Shown piece by piece: positions 37,568 through 47,559 of a stretch of DNA of 64,000 nt (the stretch's first letter is position 1; each line of letters begins with the position of its first letter). The DNA lies in NCBI RefSeq assembly GCF_026183695.1, contig NZ_JAPFRD010000002.1:322732-386731 (forward strand), read 5' to 3'. The position numbers were made by a program, and so were the translations under genes. The notes below the pieces were generated by a model. That model searched no databases. It saw only the letters and a program-made list of their open reading frames with translations, and was not told where the DNA came from. The stretch is from Alteromonas aquimaris (lineage in GTDB: Bacteria; Pseudomonadota; Gammaproteobacteria; Enterobacterales; Alteromonadaceae).

Positions 37568-39886
37568 ATGCGAGCACTTCCCAACTGGATTGCATGGTTT
37601 ATTAAATGCCCTAAATTAGGTTTGGCGTTATTCCTGGTTACTTGCGTCTTAGCGACGATTGGTGCCAAAAACCTCTATTTTCGTGGTGACTACAAAGTCT
37701 TCTTTGAAGCGGACAATCCCCAACGTGTCGCCTTTGAAGAAATGCAAAACATTTTTAATAAAAGCGAAAATGTTTCCTTTCTGATTGTGCCGGACAGCGG
37801 TACCGTTTATCAGCCTGGTACGTTTGAGTTAACCCAGGCGCTTACGGAAGATGCCTGGCAGCTCCCTTTATCATTACGGGTAGAATCTCTTTCCAACTAC
37901 CAGCACACCTACGCTGAACAAGATGACATGATTGTTACTGATCTCATTCGGAAAAGTCAGACAGATCAAGAGCATATTAACTGGGTGCAGGATATAGTCC
38001 GTTCCACACCCGAAATTGAAGGACGATTGGTATCAGATAAAGGGAAGGTCACGGTAGTTGATGTAACAGTACAATTGCCTGATGGAGACCAGACCAAGGA
38101 AGTCATCAAAATTGCTGACTATGCCCGCACCCTTGAACAAAAATATGAAGCAGCCTATCCAGACCACCAAATCTATTTAAATGGTATGGTGATAATGAAC
38201 GATGCGTTTGCCGTGGCCGCCCAAAATGATGCGGAAACATTGGTGCCGCTAATGTTTTTAATTATTACTGTATTAATTGGGCTATTAACCCGCTCACTAT
38301 ATGCGGCTATTTCAACATTGATTATTGTTGCGGCGTCCATCTCCATCACATTAGGGCTAGCCGGTTGGTACGGTTTGTTTTTAAGTACGGCAACCGTAAA
38401 TGTGCCCACCATGGTGACGACCTTGGCAGTCGCCGACTGTATACATATCATTGTGGGCATGCGTCTGTTTTTAGATACAGGCATGTCTAAATCTGATGCG
38501 ATACACAAAAGTCTGCTTATCAACAAAAAACCCATCATTATTACCAGTGTGACCACCGCCATTGGCTTTTTGATGTTGAATTTTTCTGCGGTTCCTATAC
38601 TCGCTGACCTTGGCAATATGACGGCGGTTGGCGTGATGTTGGCTTGCGTATTCTCGTTGACGATATTACCCGCATTACTCACCTTGATGCCGTTTAAAGG
38701 GGCGTCATCGCAGGCAAATAAGCAACAGAGTTTTGAGCAAGCAGGGAAGTGGGTAACCCAGCATTACCGAAAGGTCTTGCCTGTCTCTGCGCTCATCCTG
38801 ATAGCGGTTTCATTGTTCTCCGCTAAGAACGAGTTGAACGATGTGGCGGTGAATTACTTCGATGAGTCAAGTACCTTTCGTCAGGCCGTTGATGTTCAGA
38901 AAGAGTATCTTGGTGGAATGTCGAATATGGATTTTGTTGCCTATACCGATGAACAGTATGGGATAACCGATCCGGCATTTTTAACCAAAATCGAGCAGTT
39001 CGCCACGTGGCTGGAAACGCAGCCTGAAGTTCAGCACGTACTAAGCTTTTCCGATACGATGAAGCGGTTGAACATGAATATGCATGCAGATCAACCTGCA
39101 TTTTATCGTTTGCCAGAAAACCGAGAGCTGGCGTCCCAATACCTGCTGCTCTACGAGATGTCGTTGCCCTACGGTCTTGATCTTAATAATCAGATAGATA
39201 TTGATAAATCCGCTTTGCGGGTCATTGCCGTATTGGATAATTTGGGCAGTAAGGAATTTACTGAGTTCGAACGCCGCGCTAAGGCCAGATTTGCGGAATT
39301 GGCACCGGATTTGCGTTTGGAAGCGGCAAGTCCACCGCTCATGTTTGCGCACATTGGTGAGCGCAATATGAAAAGTATGGTGGGCGGAACGTTACTAGCG
39401 CTGGTTTTGATATCAGGTTTAATTGTCATTGCACTACGTTCCTGGTTTTTAGGTGGAGTGAGTCTCCTCACCAACTTGGTCCCCGCAGGGGTAGGATTTG
39501 GCGTATGGGGGATACTATCGGGCGAAATCAATATGGCCTTATCGGTGGTTTTAAGCATGACGTTAGGTATCATTGTAGATGACACGGTGCATTTTCTTTC
39601 AAAATATCAGGTGGCGCGTCAGGAAGGACGAACCGTTGAAGAGGCTGTTCATTATGCATTCAGAACCGTAGGGTTAGCCTTAACCACTACAACGATTGTA
39701 TTAGCAGCAGGTTTTGGTGTACTTACGTTATCGAGTTTCGCCTTGAATGCTGACATGGGGGCACTGACAGTCATTATCATTGTTGCTGCATTATTAATAG
39801 ATTTACTATTCTTACCCGCATTTTTAATGTGGTTAAACAAACGAAAAGGGGCGGTTAAGCATGATCCGATTAGCGAACAAACATAA
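37568..39886 (+). CDS. MMPL/RND-family transporter
   Basis: A 772-residue inner-membrane protein with RND-like architecture: two halves, each of one helix, a periplasmic domain and five helices (12 in all). VPTMVTTLAVADCIHI and MTLGIIVDDTVHFLSKYQ are the duplicated fourth-helix signatures, the second carrying the DD proton-relay pair. Half 1 has AD in place of DD. MMPL-type members move lipids or hopanoids rather than drugs. It overlaps by 26 bases the next gene, encoding a LolA-like protein, which suggests a lipid or lipoprotein transfer role. Start ATG 37568. Confidence 0.85.
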   Translation: MRALPNWIAWFIKCPKLGLALFLVTCVLATIGAKNLYFRGDYKVFFEADNPQRVAFEEMQNIFNKSENVSFLIVPDSGTVYQPGTFELTQALTEDAWQLPLSLRVESLSNYQHTYAEQDDMIVTDLIRKSQTDQEHINWVQDIVRSTPEIEGRLVSDKGKVTVVDVTVQLPDGDQTKEVIKIADYARTLEQKYEAAYPDHQIYLNGMVIMNDAFAVAAQNDAETLVPLMFLIITVLIGLLTRSLYAAISTLIIVAASISITLGLAGWYGLFLSTATVNVPTMVTTLAVADCIHIIVGMRLFLDTGMSKSDAIHKSLLINKKPIIITSVTTAIGFLMLNFSAVPILADLGNMTAVGVMLACVFSLTILPALLTLMPFKGASSQANKQQSFEQAGKWVTQHYRKVLPVSALILIAVSLFSAKNELNDVAVNYFDESSTFRQAVDVQKEYLGGMSNMDFVAYTDEQYGITDPAFLTKIEQFATWLETQPEVQHVLSFSDTMKRLNMNMHADQPAFYRLPENRELASQYLLLYEMSLPYGLDLNNQIDIDKSALRVIAVLDNLGSKEFTEFERRAKARFAELAPDLRLEAASPPLMFAHIGERNMKSMVGGTLLALVLISGLIVIALRSWFLGGVSLLTNLVPAGVGFGVWGILSGEINMALSVVLSMTLGIIVDDTVHFLSKYQVARQEGRTVEEAVHYAFRTVGLALTTTTIVLAAGFGVLTLSSFALNADMGALTVIIIVAALLIDLLFLPAFLMWLNKRKGAVKHDPISEQT

Positions 39887-40667
39887 TTGGTTAGGGGGCC
39901 TGATCACCTGTGCCATATTAATGACACCTATCGTTAAGGCTGATGAAGAATCAGAAAAAGAAGGGTTGCGCATTGCTACTGAGCGCAAAAACAGCGATCG
40001 TGGCTGGGATAACTCTTTGGCTGATATGTCTATGATTTTAAGGAATGCACAGGGTCAGGAATCAGAACGTAGATTGCGTGTGAAGACGTTAGAAGTACAG
40101 GAAGATGGAGATAAAGCCTTGACTATCTTCGACTCGCCAAGGGATGTCAGCGGAACGGCTTTCCTCAGTTTTTCTCATTCTAAAGAGCCGGATGAACAAT
40201 GGATTTATTTGCCTGCACTTAAGCGCGTAAAACGCATAGCTTCTCAAAATAAGTCGGGTCCGTTTATGGGTAGTGAGTTTGCCTTTGAAGACATGACATC
40301 ATTTGAGGTGGATAAATTTACCTACGACTTCTTGCGGGAAGATACATATCAGGGTGACGATGTGTATGTCATCACGCAAATCCCGCAAGACGACTTCTCA
40401 GGTTATTCGAAGCAAATTGTGTGGATCGATAAAGAGCATTACCGGGTGAGGAAGGTAGAGTTCTTCGATCGGAAAGGCGATTTGCTAAAAACACTGGAAT
40501 TCGAAGACTATACGTTATTTGATGATAAGTTCTGGCGGCCTTTAAAAAGTTTCATGTATAACGTTCAAACCCAAAAATCCACTGAGCTAATCACACATGA
40601 ATTAGAGTTTGGTGTCGGGTTAGAAGACTCAGATTTTGATGAAAACAGTTTACGAAGAGCAAGATAA
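39861..40667 (+). CDS. LolA-like outer-membrane lipoprotein-sorting protein
   Basis: A 268-residue periplasmic protein with a signal peptide (cleavage about VKA|DE). The mature part looks like the LolA/LolB fold family (LolA_like, PF17131-type): DMSMILRNAQGQESERRLRVKTL, FDSPRDVSGTAFLSFSH, EQWIYLPALKRVKRI and WIDKEHYRVRKVEFFDRKGDLLKTLEFEDY. These proteins have a half-barrel lipid cavity. Members next to MMPL transporters form a likely relay with them. The gene overlaps the transporter gene and is followed closely by an outer-membrane protein gene. Confidence 0.8.
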   Translation: MIRLANKHNWLGGLITCAILMTPIVKADEESEKEGLRIATERKNSDRGWDNSLADMSMILRNAQGQESERRLRVKTLEVQEDGDKALTIFDSPRDVSGTAFLSFSHSKEPDEQWIYLPALKRVKRIASQNKSGPFMGSEFAFEDMTSFEVDKFTYDFLREDTYQGDDVYVITQIPQDDFSGYSKQIVWIDKEHYRVRKVEFFDRKGDLLKTLEFEDYTLFDDKFWRPLKSFMYNVQTQKSTELITHELEFGVGLEDSDFDENSLRRAR

Positions 40668-40671
40668 AACC

Positions 40672-41865
40672 GTGATAAAAACAATTTTAGTGAGTGCAGG
40701 ATTTCTACTTGTTAGTTTCTCAGCCAGGGCAGAGGTGGATATTGGGGGACAAGCTGGTATTGAAGCCCGTTATTTTTTGCAGGACGCTGCTTACCCAGAA
40801 CAACAACGTGAGTACCTTTCCGCGTATATTGAACCTGAGTTTTATTATGAGTGGAATGACCGTGCTGACAGCATTCTATTCAAGCCTTTTTTCCGGATAG
40901 ACCAGCATGACGAAGAAAGAACTCATTTCGATATACGTGAGCTGCAATGGCTGCATGCGTCTGAGAACTGGGAAACACGAGTTGGCGTGGCACACGTTTT
41001 TTGGGGACAAACCGAGTCTATCCATTTGGTGGATATTATTAACCAGACTGACTCAATTGAAGCAGTAGATGGCGAAGATAAACTTGGCCAACCCATGGTG
41101 AACTTAAATGTGTTTGGTGACTGGGGCACATTGTCGGCGTTTGTATTACCCTATTTTAGAGAGCGAACATTTGCGGGAATGGATGGACGTCTTCGTCCGC
41201 CGATTCCTATTGACGGCGACAATGCTTTATATGAGTCTGACGATGAACAGTCTCATGTCGATTACGCACTTCGTTGGCGCAACAGTATTGGGCAATGGGA
41301 AGTAGGCGTATCTTTTTTTGATGGTACATCCCGTGAACCTGAGTTACTTACCCAGTTCGACGGCACTGGCAACGCGAGTATCAGGCCTTACTATGCGCAA
41401 ATCGAACAGTTTGGTGTTGACTTACTCAAGGTACAGGGTGCGTGGCTACTAAAATTTGAAGGTATTTACCGTACAGGGCAAAGTGAAGATTTTGCGGCGG
41501 CGGTAGCTGGGTTTGAGCGAACAAGTGTAGGTGTATTTGATACCCAATACGATTTAGGGTTGTTGATGGAATATCAATATGATGAACGCGATGACAATTT
41601 TTTCGCCACCGGCCAGAATGACCTGATGACAGGGGTGCGCTGGGTATGGAATGATATAGACGGTACTGAGTTCTTGTTTGGTTATATTCAGGATCTGGAT
41701 GATTTTGAAACGTACAGTGGGTTTGTGGAAGCATCGAGCCGAATAACAGATAGTTGGCGCTGGAAGATAGACGCATACTTCTTTTCGTCCGATGATGAAA
41801 CGGATACTTTTTATTTTTTAAGACGAGATGATCATATTCAGTTATCTTTAGAGCATTTCTTTTAA
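40672..41865 (+). CDS. Predicted outer-membrane beta-barrel protein, DUF1302-like
   Basis: About 397 residues with a signal peptide (IKTILVSAGFLLVSFSARA|EV) and alternating aromatic/polar strands that end in HIQLSLEHFF, a classical C-terminal barrel signal with terminal Phe. The segment HFDIRELQWLHASENWETRVGVAHVFWGQTESIHLVDIINQTD resembles DUF1302-type barrel proteins. I start at GTG 40672; starting at 40636 would put acidic residues before the signal peptide. Third gene of the MMPL-LolA-like operon, it would complete an inner membrane, periplasm and outer membrane set. Confidence 0.65.
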   Translation: MIKTILVSAGFLLVSFSARAEVDIGGQAGIEARYFLQDAAYPEQQREYLSAYIEPEFYYEWNDRADSILFKPFFRIDQHDEERTHFDIRELQWLHASENWETRVGVAHVFWGQTESIHLVDIINQTDSIEAVDGEDKLGQPMVNLNVFGDWGTLSAFVLPYFRERTFAGMDGRLRPPIPIDGDNALYESDDEQSHVDYALRWRNSIGQWEVGVSFFDGTSREPELLTQFDGTGNASIRPYYAQIEQFGVDLLKVQGAWLLKFEGIYRTGQSEDFAAAVAGFERTSVGVFDTQYDLGLLMEYQYDERDDNFFATGQNDLMTGVRWVWNDIDGTEFLFGYIQDLDDFETYSGFVEASSRITDSWRWKIDAYFFSSDDETDTFYFLRRDDHIQLSLEHFF

Positions 41866-41889
41866 CCATTTAAAATAACAATAATAGTG

Positions 41890-42444
41890 ATGAAAAAAAT
41901 ACTTGCGATGGGGGCGTTCTGCGTGAGCGTTTCCTTTAATGCGTTCGCCACCGAGAAAATGTACGGGGTCGTAACGTCTGGCTATACCGATTTGAAATTT
42001 AATGAACTGGAAACGGATAGCGTTAATTACTCGCTCGGCCTTGGTCATCAATTCAAGCGCCAGTGGTATGCGGAAGTAGGCTTGCGCCAACTCCTTGATG
42101 AAAAGGCAGCTATGACTGCAATGAAAGCGTCCTCCATGTATCTTGCTGTATTGGGTAAAGCTGGCCATCAGGTGGGTGAACTGTTTTATAAATTAGGCGT
42201 GATGAATATAGATGTGCAGGGCTATCAACCAGCAGATGCACAATCATGTACGTTAGGCAGTGTGTCAGCAATGTCTGGGTTGTGTGATTACGATGAAGGA
42301 TTGCTGGGTGGTATGATAGCCTTGGGATTTGACTATCATTTAACCTTACGAACGATGATCCGTTTGGAAATCGAGCATATTCGTGGCGAAAAAGATTTTA
42401 AAGCAAATGTGGTTAATTTGGGTATTCGGTATAACTTTAACTAA
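41890..42444 (+). CDS. Small outer-membrane beta-barrel protein
   Basis: A 184-residue protein with signal peptide (cleavage at AFA|TE), eight-strand OmpA/OmpX-type barrel pattern and C-terminal NLGIRYNFN. Strands such as YSLGLGHQFKRQWYAEVGLRQ are visible. Two cysteines (QSCTLG, GLCDYD) could form a loop disulphide. It is 24 bp after the DUF1302-like gene on the same strand and may belong to that operon. Function unknown. Confidence 0.7.
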   Translation: MKKILAMGAFCVSVSFNAFATEKMYGVVTSGYTDLKFNELETDSVNYSLGLGHQFKRQWYAEVGLRQLLDEKAAMTAMKASSMYLAVLGKAGHQVGELFYKLGVMNIDVQGYQPADAQSCTLGSVSAMSGLCDYDEGLLGGMIALGFDYHLTLRTMIRLEIEHIRGEKDFKANVVNLGIRYNFN

Positions 42445-42519
42445 TCTATATTGGTATAAACGCAGTACTTTTGTTTAGACCTCTTTTGAATGCGAAAAGT
42501 GAAAAGCGAAAAACATACT

Positions 42520-42777
42520 ATGAAAAACGAGCTGGATGCCAAATTCTTACTGCAAGTGTTTGAGAAGATACGTCAATTTGGTGAAAAACAGGATGATAAG
42601 TATCGTCTAAACGGAATTACCGCCTTTACTGATCTAGACGGTTACACGTTGTTTGTGGAAGATCCCAAGGTGAAGCTGCAATTTGGGTTTCATAATCAAT
42701 ACCACTTTGATTATGAGTCATCTGAACATTTCGAACAGTTTCAGAAAAAACTGAAACAAATAGACGAACAGTATTAA
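42520..42777 (+). CDS. DUF3081-like small protein
   Basis: An 85-residue cytoplasmic protein of the DUF3081 type, judged from AKFLLQVFEKIRQFGEKQDDKYRLNGITAFTDLDGYTLFVEDPKVKLQFGFHNQYHFDYE. Function unknown. The upstream ATG at 42490 has no ribosome-binding site; ATG 42520 gives the family's usual MKNELD start, though its own site is also weak. Confidence 0.7.
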   Translation: MKNELDAKFLLQVFEKIRQFGEKQDDKYRLNGITAFTDLDGYTLFVEDPKVKLQFGFHNQYHFDYESSEHFEQFQKKLKQIDEQY

Positions 42778-42876
42778 TTCACTATTTGTCTGACTAAACG
42801 TCAGGCAATGCTGCTCGTACTTCAATGCAAGGCACTAAGAGGGTACAATATCTGAAAAACTATTGGAATTGTATCG

Positions 42877-43803
42877 TTGTCTGCTGCCATTAAGCCGCCC
42901 AAATTTTCCCTACGCTTTCTTTTACCCCAGTATTGGCCTATATGGCTGGGTAGTGCTGCGCTGTATCTCGTCACCTGGTTACCTCTTCCTGTTATTCGCT
43001 GGCTGGGCGCTCAGGTGGGTTTACTAATGGGCAGGGTGGCGCCTAAACGTGTGCTGGTAGCCAGACGAAATGTTGAACTTTGTTTCCCCGAGATGTCGGT
43101 AGATGAACGCGAAAAGCTGCTACAGGAAAATATTAAACGTACCGGAATGGCACTTTTTGAGACCGCGATGGGGTGGTGGTGGCCAGCGTGGCGGGTAAAG
43201 CGCGTCTTTCACGTTGAAGGTTTTGAGCATATTGAAAAAGCTTTTGCCCAAGGCAAAGGCGTCTTCGGTATGGCCCTGCATAATGTAAATCTGGAATTTG
43301 CTTGCAGAGGAATGGGGTATACGTGGCCTTCAGTAGGGTTTTACCGTAAGCATAATAATGACCTGATCGATTTTATGCAGTACCGCGGCCGTGCCCAATC
43401 AAATAAATATATGATTCACAAACGGAATGCAAAAGCATTGTTATCAGCACTGGATGAAGGCGAGTTGTGTTTGTATTTACCCGATCAGGATTATGGCCGG
43501 GCGCAAAGTATTTTTGTTCCATTTGGAGGGGTAAAAGAGACCGCCACCACCACTGCGACGCTAATGTTTATTCGACGTACAAATTGCGTTCCACTTCTTA
43601 TAACGTCTCAGTACACAAGTGATGGATATAAGGTTAAAATATATCCTGCTATGTCCGAGCTGGCTGATATGAATGATGAAGAAGCGCTGACACTGCTTAA
43701 TGCACGCATAGTAGAGATCATCCAGGAACAGCCAGAAAGCTATTTGTGGATGCATAAACGCTTTAAAACAAGGCCACACGACATGGCGTCGTCACTCTAT
43801 TAA
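42877..43803 (+). CDS. Lipid A acyltransferase, LpxL/LpxM family
   Basis: A 308-residue inner-membrane acyltransferase. One N-terminal helix (about 17-40) anchors it; the HX4E catalytic motif reads LHNVNLEF near residue 132, and FYRKHNNDLIDFMQYRGR and LYLPDQDYGRAQSIFVPFGG are the family signatures after it. It adds a secondary acyl chain to Kdo2-lipid A, but lpxL and lpxM cannot be separated by eye. Start is TTG at 42877; no ATG gives the usual length (E. coli LpxL 306). No operon partner. Confidence 0.85.
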   Translation: MSAAIKPPKFSLRFLLPQYWPIWLGSAALYLVTWLPLPVIRWLGAQVGLLMGRVAPKRVLVARRNVELCFPEMSVDEREKLLQENIKRTGMALFETAMGWWWPAWRVKRVFHVEGFEHIEKAFAQGKGVFGMALHNVNLEFACRGMGYTWPSVGFYRKHNNDLIDFMQYRGRAQSNKYMIHKRNAKALLSALDEGELCLYLPDQDYGRAQSIFVPFGGVKETATTTATLMFIRRTNCVPLLITSQYTSDGYKVKIYPAMSELADMNDEEALTLLNARIVEIIQEQPESYLWMHKRFKTRPHDMASSLY

Positions 43804-43886
43804 AATAACAATAATACACGCGCTGCCGATACCAATATTATAAGCCGCTAGCAAACGGTGTTGTGCGTAAATTACGGTGTAAGAAT

Positions 43887-44507
43887 ATGGCACAAAAAGG
43901 TTTTTCTAGCTCAATGTTTTGGGCAAAACATTTAGGGTTAGCCCTGGCACTAATTATTATCGCCGGGGTCTTAATTTACATGCAATCTGAAAACGAATCT
44001 GCGCCGGTTCCCGAAGGTGAAACCAAGCAAAAAAGCGTTGCAGATGGACTGAGCGATTTCTATCGAGAATTTCGCATGTCGTCTGACGAAAAGATTAAAG
44101 AAAATAATGGTGATTTTGTTCTTGATGTGACGAATGGTGAGCAAAACCTCGACAGTAAACTTCAGGATATGTCCAGTGATCTTAAGCCTATCAACAAACG
44201 TTGGGTAGGTGAGTATAAGCTGCGTAGTTTTAAAGCGGGAGGGACGCTTCGCGAAACTATTTCATCCTATGCCGAGCTGGAAGGGATGCAAGTAATTTGG
44301 GATCTTGATCAAGATTTTGTCATCAAACACCATTTTCAGATTGACGGTACCATTGTGAAAGCGCTCTCAGATATTGCGACGGCGATAGACAGTAATTTTT
44401 CAGGTGAAGTGAGAACGTATATTTGCCCTAAACAACGTTCGTTGGTGGTCACAGAAAATAAAACCAAATACCTAAAAGCCGAATGCAGTGAAGTGAAACG
44501 TTCTTGA
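43887..44507 (+). CDS. TcpQ-domain membrane protein
   Basis: About 206 residues: one membrane helix near residues 17-35, a linker of about 90 residues, then a TcpQ-type domain (WVGEYKLRSFKAGGTLRETISSYAELEGMQVIWDLDQDFVIKHHFQIDGTIVKALSDIA). This domain is found in type IV pilus and secretin accessory proteins. Here no pilus gene is near, so it is an orphan. Alternative start is GTG 43863. Confidence 0.65.
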   Translation: MAQKGFSSSMFWAKHLGLALALIIIAGVLIYMQSENESAPVPEGETKQKSVADGLSDFYREFRMSSDEKIKENNGDFVLDVTNGEQNLDSKLQDMSSDLKPINKRWVGEYKLRSFKAGGTLRETISSYAELEGMQVIWDLDQDFVIKHHFQIDGTIVKALSDIATAIDSNFSGEVRTYICPKQRSLVVTENKTKYLKAECSEVKRS

Positions 44508-44574
44508 GGTACATAATTAGTACATTTTACGTTGCTTTATTAATAAGGTTGCCAAGTATCGATACTCTTAATAG

Positions 44575-47445
44575 TCACGTACCTGGCAACATAACTTCAT
44601 TCCATATTTGAGTTACCCTCGAGCGGATTGATGAGAGTTCATCGGTGTCGTCCGCCAGTTTATTTCCCGACAAAGTGAGTTGGTGGTATTCCGCTCTCAG
44701 GGCTAAATACGCCGATTTCAGGGTGTTGGTGATCTTATTATCAGTTATCTCGGCTTTCGCAACGGCATCGAGGATTCGCAGGTTATCAGTATATTGAGCC
44801 AGTTTTGGATGATCATAACTAAAGGCTAATACCCAGTATTGGGTTAAAAATTCGATGTCAGCAATCCCCCCTTCACATTGCTTCAAATCAATTTGTTTGG
44901 CATCTTTTTTCAGTAAGTGGTCACGCATTTTCTGGCGCATCTCCACTACTTCAACACTAAGCTTATTCTTGGCTCTTTGTTTTTCCAGAGTGGTCTGTCT
45001 GATCGTATTAAATCTTTCCGTTAGTTTTTTCCCTCCCCATACCACCCGGGCTCTTACCAGTGCCTGATGTTCCCAGGTCCAAGCTTCTGTTTGTTGGTAA
45101 CTGGCAAATCCTTCAATATGGCAACTCATTAACCCGGCGTCGCCCGACGGCCGTAGACGCAGATCAGCCTCATATAAGCGGCCAAACAAGGTAGAGGTAG
45201 TGAGATAATGCATAATGCGTTGTGCCAGCTTGATATAAAATTGTGTCGTACCTATTTTCTTAGGGCCGCTAGTTTGAATTTGTGGGGGGGAATCGTGCAA
45301 AAATACCAAATCCAGATCCGAGCCATATCCTAATTCGTATCCGCCCAATTTCCCATAGCCAATGATGGCGAAGCCGGTGTCCTGGTCAACCAAATGTTCG
45401 GGTTTTCCGTATTTCGCCGTGATTTGCTGCCACGCTTGTTGAAAAACAGTGCTGATACATACTTCGGCGAGCACGGTTAACTTGTCGCTTACCTTTGAAA
45501 CAGGTAGGGAACCGCTGATATCACTCGCCGCAATACGTAGTTGCTGACATAACTTAAATTGTCTTACCGCCTCCATCCATTGTTCTATATCATCTGGGTC
45601 GATTCTTAGCAGGTGTTGACGAAGCTCGTCGGCATGTTCAATCCTAGTTTCTTCCAAACTCACACATTGTTTTTGCAAATATACAGGCGAAAGCAATTCG
45701 TCCAGCAGCAACGGGAAATGTTTGATTTGGTTAGCTATCCAATCACTTCGGGAACACAGTGACACTAATTGTTGTAATACGTCAGGGTTTTCTAGCAACA
45801 GATCTAAATAGGTAGTTCGTCCTAAAATGGCGTTAACTACCTGAAGAACGGCACTTAACACTTTGTCTGAGCGCTGCGGGTGCTGCTCAACTAACACATA
45901 CAATACTTCCGGCATCAATTTTTTCAACGAATCTTCGCCGCGTTGTCCTAAGCGAAAACCTCTCATTTGTTGACTAAACTCTTCTAACTGTTGGTGGATG
46001 CCTTTACATTCGGTTGCGCTTAAATGCTCCCTGAAAAGCTCGACAAACTCGTCCTGTTCCAGAGGCATGCGCCAACAGTCTCGGCACTTTATAAAGAGAG
46101 AATCGTCTTCGCTATGGGATTCATGTGTTTCTTCCACTAAATCATTGAACTGGCTGTGCACATTTTCCATCACCTTTGCTAATTGCAGTTTGAAAGCCTC
46201 TATATTATCAAACTGCATGACTTGGCTAAGGATGTACAGTTGCCACTCTTCTGCTGGCAATGTCTGAGTCTGCTGGTCGTCCAGTTGCTGAAGGGTATGT
46301 TCAGTTTTCCTCAGCCATAAATAATGTTTATAGAGTGTGGAAATAACGTCTTCTTCCACAATGTCTAAATCCACCAAGGCAAACAGGGCCTGTTTTAGGC
46401 TCTTACATTGGAGGGCAGGCTCACGCCCGCCATGGATAAGCTGAAAACTTTGCGCGAAAAATTCGACTTCACGGATCCCCCCAGCGCCAAGCTTAATATT
46501 ATTGGCTAGCTGTCTGCGCCTGATTTCACGGGCGATAAGCTGCTTCATATCCCGGAGTGCATCCAGCGTAGTGAAGTCAAGATAACGTCTGAAAACAAAG
46601 GGCTTGAGAATGTTTTCTAACTGAACTGTATAAGGAGAGGGCGGATTTAAGATTCTTGCCTTGAGCATGGCAAACCGCTCCCAGTGGCGTCCCTGGTCCT
46701 GGTAATAATCTTCAAACGCGGCAAAATGCATGGCCAAAGGGCCGCTATCTCCAAACGGGCGCAAACGCATATCTACCCTGAAAACCTGCCCTTCGTCAGT
46801 GATTTTATTTAGAGCGGCTATTAATTGTTGCGCGAGTCTGATAAAAAACTGTTGATGTTCCAACGGTTTCTTAACTCCCCGAGTGGTGCCCTTGGTGGGA
46901 AAAGTGAAGATTAGATCTATGTCAGATGAAAAATTCAGCTCTTTGCCACCGAGTTTCCCCATCGCATGGATAATAAGAGGCTGCGGACCATGTTCACCTT
47001 CAGGTACGCCATGCTTGTTACAAAAATAAGTGTAGAGCCAATTGTATGCACCCATAATTAACGCATCAGCCAGTTGTGATACGTGTCGCAAGGACGTTTC
47101 AATATCTTGGATATTCAACAAATCGCGTGCGCATATGCACAGCATGTGAAAGTGTCGATAGGTACGAAGCACCTGATATAAGTGTTCAAGCGTCGTTACA
47201 TCGGCTAGCTGCAGGGCCAGACCCTCAACATAATTCATGTCACTGGAATCAAGAGTGTTGAGTACGTGTTCAATCCATTCGGGATGACGGGTTAATTGTC
47301 GTGCCGCGAAGTCGCTATATCCTACAAGTTTGCTCAATATGCATTTATGTCTATCCGACATAGTTGGCAACTTATTCTTCATCTCCGATAAGAAATGTTC
47401 GCTACGTGCTTGAATAAACTTGTTTTCTTCGCTCATCGTATGCAT
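44575..47445 (-). CDS. glnE: Bifunctional glutamine synthetase adenylyltransferase/adenylyl-removing enzyme
   Basis: A 956-residue protein, close to E. coli GlnE (946). Two nucleotidyltransferase domains: the N-terminal deadenylase has GKLGGKELNFSSDIDLIF near 170 and the C-terminal adenylylase GYGKLGGYELGYGSDLDLVF near 700, both with the metal-binding DxD. A central helical domain binds PII. It controls glutamine synthetase by adding or removing AMP in response to PII and glutamine. First M is at 47445; a second M (residue 4) gives an equally good start. Confidence 0.95.
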   Translation of the reverse strand: MHTMSEENKFIQARSEHFLSEMKNKLPTMSDRHKCILSKLVGYSDFAARQLTRHPEWIEHVLNTLDSSDMNYVEGLALQLADVTTLEHLYQVLRTYRHFHMLCICARDLLNIQDIETSLRHVSQLADALIMGAYNWLYTYFCNKHGVPEGEHGPQPLIIHAMGKLGGKELNFSSDIDLIFTFPTKGTTRGVKKPLEHQQFFIRLAQQLIAALNKITDEGQVFRVDMRLRPFGDSGPLAMHFAAFEDYYQDQGRHWERFAMLKARILNPPSPYTVQLENILKPFVFRRYLDFTTLDALRDMKQLIAREIRRRQLANNIKLGAGGIREVEFFAQSFQLIHGGREPALQCKSLKQALFALVDLDIVEEDVISTLYKHYLWLRKTEHTLQQLDDQQTQTLPAEEWQLYILSQVMQFDNIEAFKLQLAKVMENVHSQFNDLVEETHESHSEDDSLFIKCRDCWRMPLEQDEFVELFREHLSATECKGIHQQLEEFSQQMRGFRLGQRGEDSLKKLMPEVLYVLVEQHPQRSDKVLSAVLQVVNAILGRTTYLDLLLENPDVLQQLVSLCSRSDWIANQIKHFPLLLDELLSPVYLQKQCVSLEETRIEHADELRQHLLRIDPDDIEQWMEAVRQFKLCQQLRIAASDISGSLPVSKVSDKLTVLAEVCISTVFQQAWQQITAKYGKPEHLVDQDTGFAIIGYGKLGGYELGYGSDLDLVFLHDSPPQIQTSGPKKIGTTQFYIKLAQRIMHYLTTSTLFGRLYEADLRLRPSGDAGLMSCHIEGFASYQQTEAWTWEHQALVRARVVWGGKKLTERFNTIRQTTLEKQRAKNKLSVEVVEMRQKMRDHLLKKDAKQIDLKQCEGGIADIEFLTQYWVLAFSYDHPKLAQYTDNLRILDAVAKAEITDNKITNTLKSAYLALRAEYHQLTLSGNKLADDTDELSSIRSRVTQIWNEVMLPGT

Positions 47446-47559
47446 GCTGAAGGAGTGTTATATAAAAAGTAATATTAACTACATTATCTGCTCTAGTTCG
47501 GTAATGACAATACGTTGATACAAAAAGTTTTTTTAATTCAGAAATAAGGTACCTGTTAG

